In this document: positions 12,182-24,143 of the stretch, piece after piece
How positions within the stretch are numbered: the stretch's first letter is position 1
Layout of the letters: the number at the start of each line of letters is the position of its first letter
From: Manis javanica
Taxonomy: Eukaryota > Chordata > Mammalia > Pholidota > Manidae
Length of the DNA stretch: 64,000 bases
Assembly (NCBI RefSeq): GCF_040802235.1
Contig: NC_133164.1
Location: 90,140,302-90,204,301, forward strand
Direction: 5' to 3'
Notes under the pieces: generated by a model
Database searches by the model: none
The model's input: the letters and a program-made list of their open reading frames with translations, nothing else
Told to the model about the DNA's origin: nothing
Translations under genes and position numbers: made by a program

Positions 12182-12715
12182 CTATAAATAAGAAAAAATA
12201 TATACAATGAGTGGGGTTTTAAGTAATCTTTAAGTAAGACCACAAACATTTTTGTATCTACTGACTTCATGTTTCCTTCCAGCTGCCTTAAACAAAGCAA
12301 ATAGTATGTTCCATGGGGATCATCAGGGGCCTACTACATGCAGGGCACATAAGTTGGTACAGAAGAAGAAAGGATAAAGCCTTATCCTAGAAAGGCCTAT
12401 ATCCGACAAGGAAAAGAGCTGGGACTAAAAAAAAAAGTTTATAGGAATAAATAATATAATGGTTAGGCAAAGGAGCTGATAAGGAGGACTGATAGCACTG
12501 GCTATAAAACATTAACATTTCCTTTCATGATATTCTATGCCAGATAAATAATTTTATTCAAAAGCGAAGTGCTAAAAAGAGACAAAAATAATTCTGCAGT
12601 TGACATGATGGCTAATATATCTGGAGGCAGCATTAACTCAACTTCCTCTAATCACTATTTGGATAAATGTTTAGCATAAATAGGTTTTTAAACTCTCAAA
12701 AATGTGTCCCTATGG
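12182..12715. other. OSBPL1A intron; possible L2 remnant
   Basis: A stretch at about 12320-12420 ('ggcctactacatgcagggcac..') may be an antisense L2 3' end, but it is too short and diverged to be sure. Nothing else recognised. Confidence 0.3.
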
Positions 12716-13025
12716 AGGACCAGCAACTTTTTTTTTTTTTTTAGAGGGCGTCTCTCATATTTATTGATCAAATGGTTGTTAACAACAATAAAATTCTGTA
12801 TAGGGGAATCAATGCTCAATGAACAATCATTAATCCATCTCAAGCCTAATTCTCATCAGTCTCCAATCTTCTGAAGCATAACGAACAAGTTCTTACATGG
12901 TGAATTAATTCTTACATAGTGAATAAGTTCTTACACGGTGAACAGTACAAGGGCAGTCATCACAGAAACTTTCAGTTTTGATCACGCATTATGAACTATA
13001 AACAATCAGAGGACCAGCAACTTTT
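12716..13025 (-). mobile_element. Orphan LTR tail, 5'-truncated retrocopy with TSD
   Basis: Bases 12732-13009 are the reverse complement of the terminal part of the LTR that ends the two chimeric L1s (compare 53150-53420). The same AATAAA, the same last bases before poly(A), and a 15-base T-run at 12728-12742 (the poly(A) tail on the minus strand) are present. A perfect 16-base duplication, AGGACCAGCAACTTTT, flanks it at 12716-12731 and 13010-13025. The ends are those of L1 target-primed reverse transcription (poly(A), 5' truncation, long TSD), not of retroviral integration. Confidence 0.92.
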
Positions 13026-15009
13026 AGTGTATGTTTAAAGTTGAGAACAAAGAATTGTAACATCAGTACCTCCCTAATCCCCTAGAGAAAATCTTAGTCC
13101 ATTTATCCATTACCAAAACCCCCAAAACAGGAAGCAGAATGTTGGCAAGTGAAAGCTGCAAAACACACACACATCATTTACACAAAGCCTTCTATCCCAT
13201 CCCCACATTAGTGCAAAAATGTATTTAAGTTGAAATAGTTTTGGACTTTAAATTACACATTATGATCCTTTATATCTGTTCCTTCCATCAAATAAAAATC
13301 ATAACATTAAGAAAGCTTTTAATCTCTAAAAATAACTTAAAGACAAAAAGACAATTAAATTTGGAGCAACCTTTGTAATTCAAATAATCTTGATGTACTT
13401 CAAGCACCGAGCTTAAACATGGTAACTAAAGTTAATAAACAAAAGCAATTAAGTAAATCCAAATGTCAGCAGTTTGCAATTATTAGGCATAAGCAGTGGG
13501 TCCTATCACAAAACAAAAATTCAAATGGGAAACAGAAATTAAAACTATCAGGAACATACAACAAATTGTTTACAGTTATTACTTCTAGGCGATAAAATGG
13601 TGGTAATTGTATTTTTTTTAATTTTCCAAATTTTATAGGCATGCTACTTATTTAGCAAAGAGAAGTTCTTTTCTTGCAAAAGTTGTTTCTCACAACTCAG
13701 GCACAAGTGGGCAACAAAAGGAAAAGGTCAGAGTGAATGAGGTATGAACAACCTTTCATTCATGTCTGTATATGAAGATCAAATGAGAGGTTAGCATCTT
13801 TTTCATTTTATGGGATATAGTTTCCTAGTGTTAGCTATTCTTAGTATCATCCAAACAATTGAAAACTTCGATATTCTAAAATAAATTTGACATCACATAC
13901 CTTATTTTTCAATTTGAATCTTTAATATACATTGTGAAGATTTCTTCTGTATTTCATTACTAAGTAGCAGAGAGAACCATATGCCAGATGCCACATGACT
14001 TAAATAGTACCTCAACAGATGTCTCACACAGAGCTGTGGACAGAGTACTGTGAGGGGATGTTAAGGAGAAACAGACACAGCCTCTGCCTTCAGTTTTCTG
14101 GGTAATCTAGTAATTTTCCACTTCCATGGCACAAATGACAAGAAGATGGAAGCATAGTCATTCATGGATATATTTCTCTTTATCAAAAACTATCATATGC
14201 TTAATCATCTCCAAGTCTATGTTTTAGATATTTCACACATTAGATACTTACTGATCAGTATAAAACAAACATTAAATGTCAAAATAAAGTTTCAGGAACA
14301 CAAGTTTAAAAAGAAAACTGATTCTGCAAGCTTTCCAAAGATATTCTGCAAAAATATATATTGTTTTCGTAAGAATCCATATTGACAAAATGTCAAATCC
14401 TTTTGTCTAAAACAGAGTCAAAAGTTACCTAATTTCCCTGCCAACTTAATGTTCAAACAAGATTTTGAAATTCCTATTAACTTTAATGTACACTGACACT
14501 ATGATCTGGACTGATGAGCTTTGGCATATTCTGTAGGGCAAAGGGGGCAGTTGGTTCACTCTGGCATGCTTCTTATTCAATGATGTTTGCATATTGTTAT
14601 ATAAAAGGAAAAAAAACTGCTAAACTTCTACAAGTTACCAACTGGAAGTCACTGCAAATATGTTTTAGCCAGTTAATATTTAGAGACTAAATTACTATAA
14701 ATAAATGCAAAAAGACCAGTGTGTTATCATATTTGGCCTATAAGAACTGAACACTGTTAATTTTAATGGGAAAAGTTATTTTTTGTACTAAAAATAGTTT
14801 CAACTTAGGAAAGATGCTAGATCATATGTGAAAAGCTTAATTTTAGAGACATGTATAAAAAGCTTACAATCTGTCGTTTTCATAATCACACTGCATAATT
14901 TTTAACTGGTTAAGTTTTATAAAACTGTTGGGGAAATACTTGTGTCTTCTTATGTTAACTAAGTAAACAGATGGCCTCTATTGTTCTCTTAATGAAAAAA
15001 AATCTATAA
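13026..15009. other. OSBPL1A intron, unassigned
   Basis: AT-rich sequence. No exon was found on either strand, and no repeat family that I can name apart from short A-runs and a CA-run at about 13162-13172. Confidence 0.4.
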
Positions 15010-15245
15010 TCTTTAGCCTAACGCTTAAGACACTCTATAACCTGAATCAGTTTCAGTTTTCCTGGAAATACCTGTCTTCCTAGAAATACTCTACCTTACT
15101 GCCTCCAGACCTTTGTTCAAGATGTTCCCTCTTCTCTAAATATAGGAAATAATAATTAGTTATATTTGAAAATTTCCTCCCTTAACCAAAACATTTTTCC
15201 CCCCAAGGCCAAGTTCAAATGGCATCATCCACATGAAGCCCACAG
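15010..15245 (+). mobile_element. L2 LINE 3' fragment
   Basis: 'acactctataacctgaatcag', 'ctccagacctttgttcaagatgttccctcttc' and 'ccaagttcaaatggcatcatcc..tgaagcc' follow the L2 3' part in sense orientation. Confidence 0.7.
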
Positions 15246-15469
15246 GAGGGGAGAAGCTATCATTCAGTCTCACAAAGCAAAGAGGCAGGGTCCTGTGAAG
15301 GGCTAGACCCAGTGGAAGCAGAAATGGAAAAACTGCCCTTGGGCTCAGGAAAGCAGTGAAGGGCATTTTGTGCCTATTGCTCCAGGTGGGAATCATAGGG
15401 AATAGAAATACCTAACCTGTGGTACCCCTAAACAAGAAAATCCAATTTAAAAACTATTAGCCTGGAACC

Positions 15470-16440
15470 AAAAAAATGTTTACTGCCTCAACAGAAACAG
15501 ACACAAAACCACTGCATAGAGACACTTCCATAATCCAGGAGGCAGAAAAACAAGCCCCACTGAAGGTGAACTCTCAACAAAAAGTTAGAATCCATTGGGA
15601 GGAGAAACAATCCATCCTAAGGGACATTTATCAGACAAAAGAATTAGCTCCACAATAATTTGTAAGAACATTCTGAAAAAGGTTTACCATTTATATGCTT
15701 AAAGTATATAAAATATGAAAGAACATGTCTTTATGGAAAAAACTAAGACCTTAAAAAACCATCACCTAGAATTTCTAGAATTGTTAAATACAGTCACAAG
15801 GATTAGAAAGTCAAAGGATTAAACAGAAAAAGAGATCCAATTGAGAAACCAACTGGAAAAGAGATCTGAGAAATTAGTCAATCTAGCATAGAAAAATAGA
15901 AGAATGAGAAACTAAGAAGAGGGACATAAATTAAGAAGGTTCAACACATATCTGAGGAGTTCTGGCATTAGAGAATAGAAAGAAGCAGCAAAATTTGAAG
16001 AGATAATGGCTAAGAATTTTCCTAGAGTGAAGAGATAATAAATGAATCTTTAAATTAAAAACACAGTCCCAGTGAGATGTTCATTCATTGAATCAGTATT
16101 TCAGTGAGATGCTGATGTTGTTTGAACAAAAATTGTTCAAATTGTTTGACAATTTGAAACCTAGAGACAGAATAAAACTGTAAAACACCAAAGACAAAGT
16201 GAAGGTCTCTGAAGAAACAAGGGGACATTTTTTAAAGACACTGAAGAAATCATTCCTAGACTATCAGAAGCCAGCAGAAGTTGGGATCCCTTCTTTAAAA
16301 AGCTAATGGATGGTAACTATGACCTAGTGAGAATGAAATACAGATTTAGATGAGACAGATTCTACCACTCATGTACTCTCAATAATGGTACTCAAATATT
16401 CACCTGGAAAAAAAAAGAATCCAGTGAGAAAGAAGATACG
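15470..16440 (+). mobile_element. Old L1M/HAL1 ORF1-region fragment
   Basis: A-rich plus-strand sequence with landmarks of the ORF1 half of old L1/HAL1: 'ggaaaagagatctgagaaatt', 'gaagagataatggctaagaattttcc' near 15998, and a following 'aaattaaaaacacagtccc' block. The family (HAL1 or L1M) is not resolved. Confidence 0.5.
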
Positions 16441-16629
16441 TTTTTTAAAAAGGAGCGTTAACTGTGGAATCCTTATTGATAAAAGGATGCAAAACATTCC
16501 ACATGCCGATGGCTACTTCCCTGTATGGCTTCCCTCCATAAGGTCTCATTGACTTGTACATCCTTACGCTTACTACCGTGACACACAAATTTAGTACTTA
16601 TTCGTCCCTGAGTTCAAGAGAAATAAGAA

Positions 16630-17540
16630 ATAAATGTATAAGCTAGGTGAGTAGGTCATTCATTTTCACTCACTTAACAACACATACAGAGTGCCCATAC
16701 ATGCTATGCACGGGGTTAAGGTGAAGATAATCAGTGAATACTTCCTGCCCCCATGGAGTCTATATTCTAACAGGAGTGGTAGACAATCAAATATATATAC
16801 ATACCCAGTAAGCCTGGTAATTCAAAGAGAAAAATAAAGCAAGGTAGGGAGAGAGTAATTGTTAGGGGAATTGAAAATTTAGACAGGATGAGATATCAGT
16901 ACGGGTGCTAGCAGGAAAGAGCTGGTGAACTCAAAGGGAACCTGAAAATAATTTTAGAAGGAGATTATGCACAAACAGGAGGAGGGTGTGAACTAACACA
17001 CTGGCATGTGGGATAGTTATGACCCTGGAACAGAAGGGACAGTGCTGATGGCCAGAGTCAGGAGGTTATGTGTGAGTAAAGACCCGGGGAGCTAATGAAG
17101 TGAGTATCCTGAAGTCTTCCAGCCAGAAGGACCCCACAGCCCAGGCCAGAGGCAGCAGTATGCCAGCTGCTTTGAGAGATAGCCAGAAGGCAGGTGAGGC
17201 TGGAGAGGAACAAGCAGGGGTAACTAGGAGATGAGGACAGAGGTGAAAGGGGATTGGAAGGGTTTGCGGGCCACTAGAAAGACTCGGTCTCTCATTCTGA
17301 GATGACCTGGAAGCTACTGGGTGTTTTTAGTAAAGGACATACACAGTGCTGTTTCAGGGGGATTCCTGGAGCAGAGACAACCAGGGCAAGGGTGGAATCA
17401 TTTGGAGGGACAGTTGGGAGGGAGGCTGTTTTAAGTTCATGTGGGAGACGGTGGTGGTTTGGATCAGGGTAGCAACAGGGAAGGGAGTGAAAAGTGTGTT
17501 TACTCAAAGCCAGGATTTTGAGGAAAGAGTTTTAAGTGGA
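16630..17540 (-). mobile_element. L2 LINE, antisense fragment
   Basis: Plus strand begins 'ggtcattcattttcactcacttaacaac', then 'cccccatggagtctatattctaacaggag', 'agtaaagacc..' and 'gacctggaagctactgggtg..tttttagtaaaggacat'. These are reverse complements of the L2 3' UTR end and late ORF2 in the expected order. Confidence 0.7.
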
Positions 17541-18099
17541 TTAACAAAAATGCTTTTTCTTTAAGATTATTTATTTTAAATAGCTTTTACAAGTTTCTTC
17601 TAAATCAATCTCTTTACCCAGGGATTCACTATATACATAGAGTAACATGCTCTAGTATATGCATTAAAGCTGGCATGTAACTTGTATATTTTATTTGGAA
17701 ATAATTTAGCAATATATATAAGCTTAAAATGTTAATCTGTTTCACCCACTATTCCGACTTCTAAGAATCTTATGGTAATAAAGTCATGTGATCAAATATA
17801 AATGCCAGTATAACATGACTTACCATAGCCAAAAACTGGCTACTGCCTCTGGGTAAATTTAGAGTTGTACGGAAAAACAGACTGACTGCATCAACTTCAA
17901 AATCTTCTATTTCAAGACTTCAAGATGTCTTCCTAAAGTTTTATTAGTTTGGGTGATTTTTTTTTGCAAGCAGGCTTTTGCTAAAGATAAAATAGAAATT
18001 TCAATATTGTATTTATTGAACCTTGAATGATGTATTCGACACACATACATAAATTTTGGCATTCACCAAACAGGATTTAGGTTTAAGGTCCATTGAAAC
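17541..18099. other. Unassigned intron
   Basis: AT-rich, no exon or named repeat recognised. Confidence 0.35.
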
Positions 18100-18672
18100 T
18101 AAAGTATTTCAGTTGAGGACATTTTGGACTGAAAACACAGTTTGGGTCAAAAGCATTTATCTGTGACAGAATACAGTCGGGCTAACTTCAGAGGGTTTAA
18201 TGACTTTGATTTAATGACAGTGCAAAAGGAATATTCACTCAGTACAAACCGCACTTTGAATTTTCAGTTTGGGTCTTTTCCTGGACCCCTGATATGCAGT
18301 GTGATCCTCGCTGGGGCTCTGGGCAGTGGCAGTCATCGCAGCTCCCCATCAGCCACGCAACCACCATGCTGAACAGCCAGCAGCTTAGGACCGTTCTGCA
18401 CTCTGCATGTGACCATTCTGCTTTTCACTTTCAGTACAGTATTCAGTAAGTTATGTGAGTGTGTCAGCACTTTTTTGAAAAACAGGCTTTGTGCCAGATG
18501 ATTTTGCCCAACTGTAGGCTAAGGGAAGTGTTCTACGTGTGTTCAAGGTGGACTAGGCTAAGCTAGGATGTTTGGTAGTTTCGGTGTATCAAATGCATTT
18601 TTAAATTTATGATATATTCAACTTACAATGGGTTTATCAGGGCATAACACCATCCTAAGATGAGGAAGATCT
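18100..18672. mobile_element. Tigger-like DNA transposon relic
   Basis: The right half contains 'gattttgcccaactgtaggctaagg', 'ggtggactaggctaagctaggatg', 'atatattcaacttacaatggg' and 'ggcataacaccatcctaag', which match a common non-autonomous TcMar-Tigger element whose ends carry related 'cttacgatggg' motifs. No transposase frame remains. Exact family not resolved. Confidence 0.65.
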
Positions 18673-18939
18673 GTAATTGTAAATAAAGCTGAAAAAATCA
18701 GGTTGTGATGGGCAATGATGGTCCCGAGATGCCAGGGTAAAGACTGTGAATTTTACTGCATAATTACAAAGACCAATAAAAGTTATTTCAACAGAACATT
18801 TTTATGATCTAAAAAGTTCCTTCTAAAATTAATCTGGCGGCAATTATGCAGCCTTTCACAAATTTGAATTGGAAGAGTTCACAAATTTGAGTTGGAAGAG
18901 TTCCTGAAAGTCTTCTGATTCAATTCCCTTTAAGAATGG

Positions 18940-19065
18940 AATGCAAGGGTCCCAGAAGGCAGGGAGGTGAGAGGGGAGGCTGCTGCAGTAATCTGGATTT
19001 GAGGTGGTGCGGAGCTGAAGTATTATGGTGCAAGTTGGAATAAAAAGGAAAGGAGCTGAGTCTTA
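18940..19065 (-). mobile_element. Short L2 antisense fragment
   Basis: 'gctgctgcagtaatctggatttgaggtggtg' resembles the reverse complement of an L2 ORF2 block also found in antisense copies elsewhere. Short and diverged. Confidence 0.4.
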
Positions 19066-19790
19066 AAGTTCATAGTTTTGTACTAAAATGCAAGACAACT
19101 AATAATCAACCACAAGATACGGACTCTGTCCATAAACATTTTAATTTTACTACAGTTTGGAGCAGGAAGTGTACCTATCACTTTCTTTAATAAAACACAT
19201 GGTGCAGGATGATTCTGTAGAATCCTCCTTTGGCATGAAGAGCAACTCACTTACCTTCATCCCTCCAATTCCATTCATTAAATCACCTTTATCCCAATTA
19301 TTATTTATATAAAAATGCAGACTTATCTAAACCTATCTTTCAAAAAATAATGTTTATAATCATTTGTGTGTAAGTCCATTGAATTTTATTACAGATACAT
19401 GACATAGGGTTGTCAGATCACAGCCAAACATCTCAAAGTTTCCCAGATGGCACTGTCCAAAATGAAATTTCTCTTTTGTGGTATTGAATATTATTCATAT
19501 CTAAGAGCACAAATGATGTGTACCATCACTATGAGTGACATGTCATATAGATAATCCAAACCAACAGATTTGACTCCAGGTTTTGAAAAGCAACAATTTG
19601 GCTGTACTTCTGATATAATTTCTTCTTTGGCGCAACTTAAAGGAATTTACTACATCTTTTAAATGTTACTAATATTTCTTCTTACTTTTGATGGTTCAGC
19701 TCTGTGAATATGCTACTAACTACCAAATGGTGGACTTCAAATGGCTGCATTTTAGGCTCTGTGAATTATATCTAATGAAGCTGCTGTTTT
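19066..19790. other. Unassigned intron
   Basis: No repeat or exon that I can support. Confidence 0.35.
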
Positions 19791-20748
19791 AAAAGTCCTT
19801 TGAGGAGGGATTAAAGATGGCAGCATGAGAGGTGAGACAGAGACCTCCTCCTAAAACCACATATAATACGAAAATATAATTAATACAACTAATCCTGAAA
19901 GAGCAACTGAAAAGAAAGTTGTGCCAGATGACATACACCTGGCAGAAAGAAGAGACCTCACGGAACAGAGTAACATACCAAAGCCGTGACCTGGGGGGAC
20001 TAAAGCCCTTCCCCCACCCCAGCTCACCAGTGGAAGGAAGGAAAACAGAGCAGGGAGGGAGTGGAGGCCTGGGACTGCTGAATACCTAGCCCTGGAGATC
20101 TGCTTTGGGGGGCATGAACCTATATTGCATGGTGCTCTGGTGATTAGAGGGGTTGGAAAGCTAAGACAGAAGGAATAACTGGAGAGACTGAGATTCCAGC
20201 TGCTTGTGGAAAACAGTGATCCATATCTGACTCATCTAGGTGGACACACTGAGACACTTCCTAAAAGCAAGAGGGCTGCCAAAGGGGCAAGGACTGCACA
20301 GAGCTTACTGCTCAGGAGAAAGGACAGGTAAACAAAATTGTCTGGGTGCACTCTGCCCAGCAGGAACTTAAATGATCTTCAGGTGCTCCATCCCCCTGGC
20401 TGGTTACACAGTTCTAAGGCCCCCCACCAGGATATGCAGCTTGCTGTGCCTTTCTCCCTGCCAGCCCACACCTGGCTCACACACTGGAAGTCCTTGCCCT
20501 GGCATCACGCCAGCTAGAGGGAAGCCCCACCTATATCAGCTACAAATGCAAAACATAGAAGCTTACACCTGTGTGCTCGGCCCACTGGTTCTGGGAGTGG
20601 ACATGGGCATAGAAGCTGGGAAGCAGGAAACAACTCTTTCCTCCCCCCAGGCACCAGCACCATTCCCTGGGACCCCCAACATTGCTCCAGGGACTGAGCA
20701 GTTCCAGAGAGTAGAGCTTCTGGGCACTAGAGGATGCCATATACAAAT

Positions 20749-21487
20749 ATGAAACGTCAAAGGAACCTGGTTCAAAGCAAAATCTCAACAACACCAGAAA
20801 AAGGGTCAAGTGAGACTGAACTTCCTAAAAGAGTTTTAAAATAAAAATCATAAACATGCTACTGGAGGTACAGAAAAATATTCAAGAACTCAAGAATGAA
20901 TTTAGGACAGAGATCCCATCATTGAGGAACACAATGGAGGGTATTAAAAGCATATTAGATATGGGGGAGGAGATGATAAATGAAATAGAAATTAGAGAAG
21001 AGGAATACAAAGAAGTTGAGGGACAGAGAGAAAAAAGAATCTCTAAGAATGAAAGAATATTGAGAGAATTGTGTGACCAATCCAAACAGAACAATATTCG
21101 CATTATAGGGGTACCAGAAGAAGAAGAGAAAGAGAAAGGGAGAGAAAGTGTCTTTGAGGAGGTAACTGCTGAGAACTTCCCCAATCTGGGGAAGGAGATA
21201 GTCTCTCAGACCATGGAGGTGCACAGATCTCACAATACATGGGACCCAAGGAAAACAACATCAGGCTATCATCAGACTTCTCAACAAAAACCTTACAGGC
21301 CAGAAGGGAGTGGCATGGTATGTTTAATACAATGAAGCAGAAGGGCCTCGAAGCAAGTATATTTTATCCAGGAAGATTATAATTTAAATTTAACAGAGGG
21401 ATTAAATGATTTCCATATACACAGAAGTTGAGAGAATTTACCTCCCACAAACCATCTCTTCAGTGTATTTTGGAGGGACTGCTATAG
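20749..21487 (+). pseudogene. L1 ORF1 (decayed)
   Basis: RNA-binding ORF1 protein of the L1 at 19807. The ATG at 20749 starts a MKRQRN-like N-terminus typical of this L1 group, but in-frame stops follow near 20835. From 20856 a coiled-coil segment rich in Glu, Ile and Arg is readable, followed by the RRM start (LCDQSKQNNIRIIGVPEEEE). The C-terminal domain is frameshifted near 21250. It cannot make a full protein of the roughly 284 residues seen in the intact copy at 24516. Confidence 0.85.
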
Positions 21488-21724
21488 ATGGAAGTGTTCC
21501 TAAGGTTAAATAGCTGTAACCAGAGGAAATAAAAAGGAATAGACAAAGAGTACAGAATATGATACCTAATATATAAAGAATGGAGGAGGAAGAAAGGAGG
21601 GGGATTAAAAAAAAAGAACCTTTAGATTGTGTTTGTAATAGCATACTAAGTGAGTTAAGTTAGCCTCTTAGATAGTAAGGAAGTTATCCTTGAACCTTTG
21701 GTAACCACAAATTTAAAGCCTGCA

Positions 21725-22564
21725 ATGGCAATAAGTGCATACCTCTCAATAATCACCCTAAATGTAAATGGTCTGAATGCACCAATCAAAGACACAGAGT
21801 CACTGAATAGCTAAAAGAGCAAGACCCATCTATATGCTGCCTACAAGAGACTCACTTCAAACTCAAAGACATATACAGAGTAAAAGTGAAGGGATGGAAA
21901 AAGATATTTCATGCAACTAATAGAAAAAATCAGGTGTTGCAGTATTTGTATCAGACAAAATAGACTTTAAAACAGAGAAAGTCAAAAGAGACAAAGAAGT
22001 ACATTACATAATGATAAAGGGGTCAATCCAACAAGAGGATATAATCATTATAAATATCTATGCACCCAACACAGGATCACCTACGTATGTGAAACAAATA
22101 CTAACAGAATTAAAAGGGGAAATAGAATGCAATGCATTCCTTCTAGAAGACTTCAACACTCCTCTCACTCCAAAGGACAGATCAACCAGACAGAAAATAA
22201 GTAAGGAGACAGAGGCATTGAACAACACATTAGAATAGATGGACCTAACAGACATTAACAGAACTCTCCACCCAAAAGCAGCAGGATAATTTCCCAGATT
22301 CAAAAAGACATATGCACCCCTATGTCTATTGCAGCACTAGTCCCAATAGCCAAGATATGGAAGCAACCTAAGTGTCCATCAGTAGATGAATGGATAAAGA
22401 AGATATGGTACATATACACAATGGAATACTATTCAGCCATAAGAAAGAAACAAATCCTACCATTTGCAACAGCATGAATGGAGCTAGAGGGTATTATGCT
22501 CTGTGAAATAAGCCAGGCAGAGAAAGACAAGTACTAAATTATTTCCCTCATTTGTGGAGTATAA
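21725..22564 (+). pseudogene. L1 ORF2 (endonuclease joined to C-terminus, decayed)
   Basis: Starts at the ATG at 21725 with the endonuclease region (LNVNGLNAPIK-like start, LQETH motif, IYAPNTG, DFNTPL). Stops and frameshifts are scattered. After about 22288 sequence from the C-terminal end follows directly (DEWIKK and EYYSAIR-like blocks). The whole reverse transcriptase is deleted, so this copy cannot be active. Confidence 0.85.
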
Positions 22565-22922
22565 CAACGAAGCAAAACTGAAGAAACAGAACAGCAACAG
22601 ACCCACAGACTCCAAGAAGGGTCTAACAGTTACCAAAGGGGAGGGGAGGGGGAGTGCGGATGGGGAGGAAAGAAGAAGGGTACTGAGGGGTACTATGATT
22701 GGCACACATGGTGTGGGGGGGATCGTGGGGAAGACAGTGTATCACAGAGAAGGCAAATAGTGACTCTGTGGCATCTTACTATACTGTTGGGCAGTGACTG
22801 TAATGGGGTGGGGTGGGGACATGATAATAAGGGTGAATGTAGTAACCACATTGTTTTTTCATGTGAAACCTTCATAAGAGTATATCAATAATACCTTAAT
22901 AAAAAAAAAAGGCCTTAGAGGA

Positions 22923-23459
22923 TGAGGAGCACTAAATAATACAATATTCCAGCCTGTGATTAATAATTAACATCACTTAACTGCCATCTTTCTCAAAGCT
23001 ATCATTGCTAATAGAAATAAATGTTTGTGGAACTGAAGTAAAGGGATGCCCAAGGCACATCTGGATACATACATGCTATGTATGCTTAGTTTACTCTAAT
23101 ATTAACATTTCTTCATGTTCTCTGGGTACATATAAACTTCATAAATAAGAGGTAAATAAAAGAATCCACTGAGGGAAACTAGTTTACGATTAAAAATATT
23201 AGTTAATCATAAACCCATAAACAACTATATCAATTATATTTTAGAGGAGTTATTTATAAACACATCACAGCCAATGTCGAAAGCAACTATTAGGAGTGTA
23301 AAGGTGAAGGAGCATGACAATTTTTTAAATTCACAAAGTAACAATTTTGTGCCAATATTTAATTTTTGTGTTGGACTTTGTATTGGATGCTGTTTTGATC
23401 TTTGGAGTATTTATAGTCAACTTCTGATAATTTTGAGTTATTTCAAGAGTTACTGTTGA
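22923..23459. other. OSBPL1A intron, unassigned
   Basis: AT-rich, nothing recognised. Confidence 0.35.
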
Positions 23460-23690
23460 AAGGTAGATTAATCATTAGACAAGTTCATGTATAAATCCAC
23501 AGAATCATAAAAGGCCAAGACCTGTAAATAACCAAACCCTTCATTTATAAGTGGGGGGACTAAGTTCAGAGAAGTTAAGTATACTGTTCACAGTAACAAC
23601 TGGTAAGGGGAAGAGCAAAGGCTCCAGCCCAAAAGAGACTGACTCCAAAATCCAAGTCTTCTGGGATTCATAAGCAGAATTCTTATTACG
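23460..23690 (+). repeat. MIR-like fragment
   Basis: 'acaagttcatgtataaatccacagaatcataaaaggccaagacc', 'cttcatttataagtggggggactaagttcagagaagttaag' and 'ccaagtcttctgggattc' follow the order of a MIR-type SINE 3' half. Diverged. Confidence 0.5.
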
Positions 23691-23973
23691 TAGCCAAAAT
23701 TGATTTATAGTCCCAAAGTGTTAACTTTGTTTTTTTCTTAAAACATTATTAATCTACAAACCAAGCCTCCTCCATGAGTAGAAATTTTAAATACCCCTTT
23801 TAAAACTTCAAAATACTTTCTATCAAACATAATTCTGAATTCAAAACCAAAAATTACCTAAAATGTATAATCCACCAAAACTACAAAGGGTCAATATCTA
23901 TGATAATGGGGTGTGTTAAAAAGTGGGGTTTCTCTGGGGTTTTTTTGGTTTTATTTATTTATTTATTTTTAAC

Positions 23974-24055
23974 CTTTAGTCATGTCACACTCCTTAATCA
24001 TTTAGAGAAAGCTGGAAATTTCCCCATCTAGTTTCTGTTGGCATGTTTGTGATTT
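23974..24055 (-). pseudogene. OSBPL1A: OSBPL1A exon with premature stop
   Basis: Minus strand: a long T-rich tract ending CTTCCAG, 82 exon bases, then GTTAAA. Translation gives KSQTCQQKLDGEISSFL, then stop, then MIKECDMTK. This lines up residue by residue with the ORP1 linker that I know as KAQSCQQRLDREISNFL-K-MIKECDMAK. The only break is at 24002-24004, where a Lys codon (AAA or AAG) has become TAA. The exon ends in AAA G, in phase with the AA ATG start of the exon at 12071-12181. The donor (GTTAAA) is weak. A stop here truncates ORP1L before its ORD lipid-transfer domain, so the long isoform cannot be made from this allele unless the exon is skipped. Confidence 0.85.
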
Positions 24056-24143
24056 CTGGAAGAAAAAAAAAAGACAAAATTAAACTAATAAAGGATTTTT
24101 ACATTACATATGCTTTAATGTTTCTTTTAAAACTTTTAGTTCA

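Larger units (their letters stand above)
19791..22922 (+). mobile_element. L1 insertion with large internal deletion and TSD
   Basis: An L1 of an older subfamily than the two chimeras. The 5' UTR start (AAGATGGCAGCATGAG) is at 19807 and the poly(A) tail ends near 22906. Flanking copies AAAAGTCCTTTGAGGA (19791-19806) and AAAAGGCCTTAGAGGA (22907-22922) differ at two positions and define the target-site duplication. The 5' UTR and ORF1 region are followed by the start of ORF2. At about 22288 the endonuclease part joins directly to the last part of ORF2, so the reverse transcriptase is missing. The 3' end has AATAAA just before the A-tail. Confidence 0.9.

Noticed and set aside
12732..13009. A tRNA-derived SINE
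   Set aside because: No A/B box region or tRNA-like head. The sequence is identical in order to the LTR end of the chimera tail.
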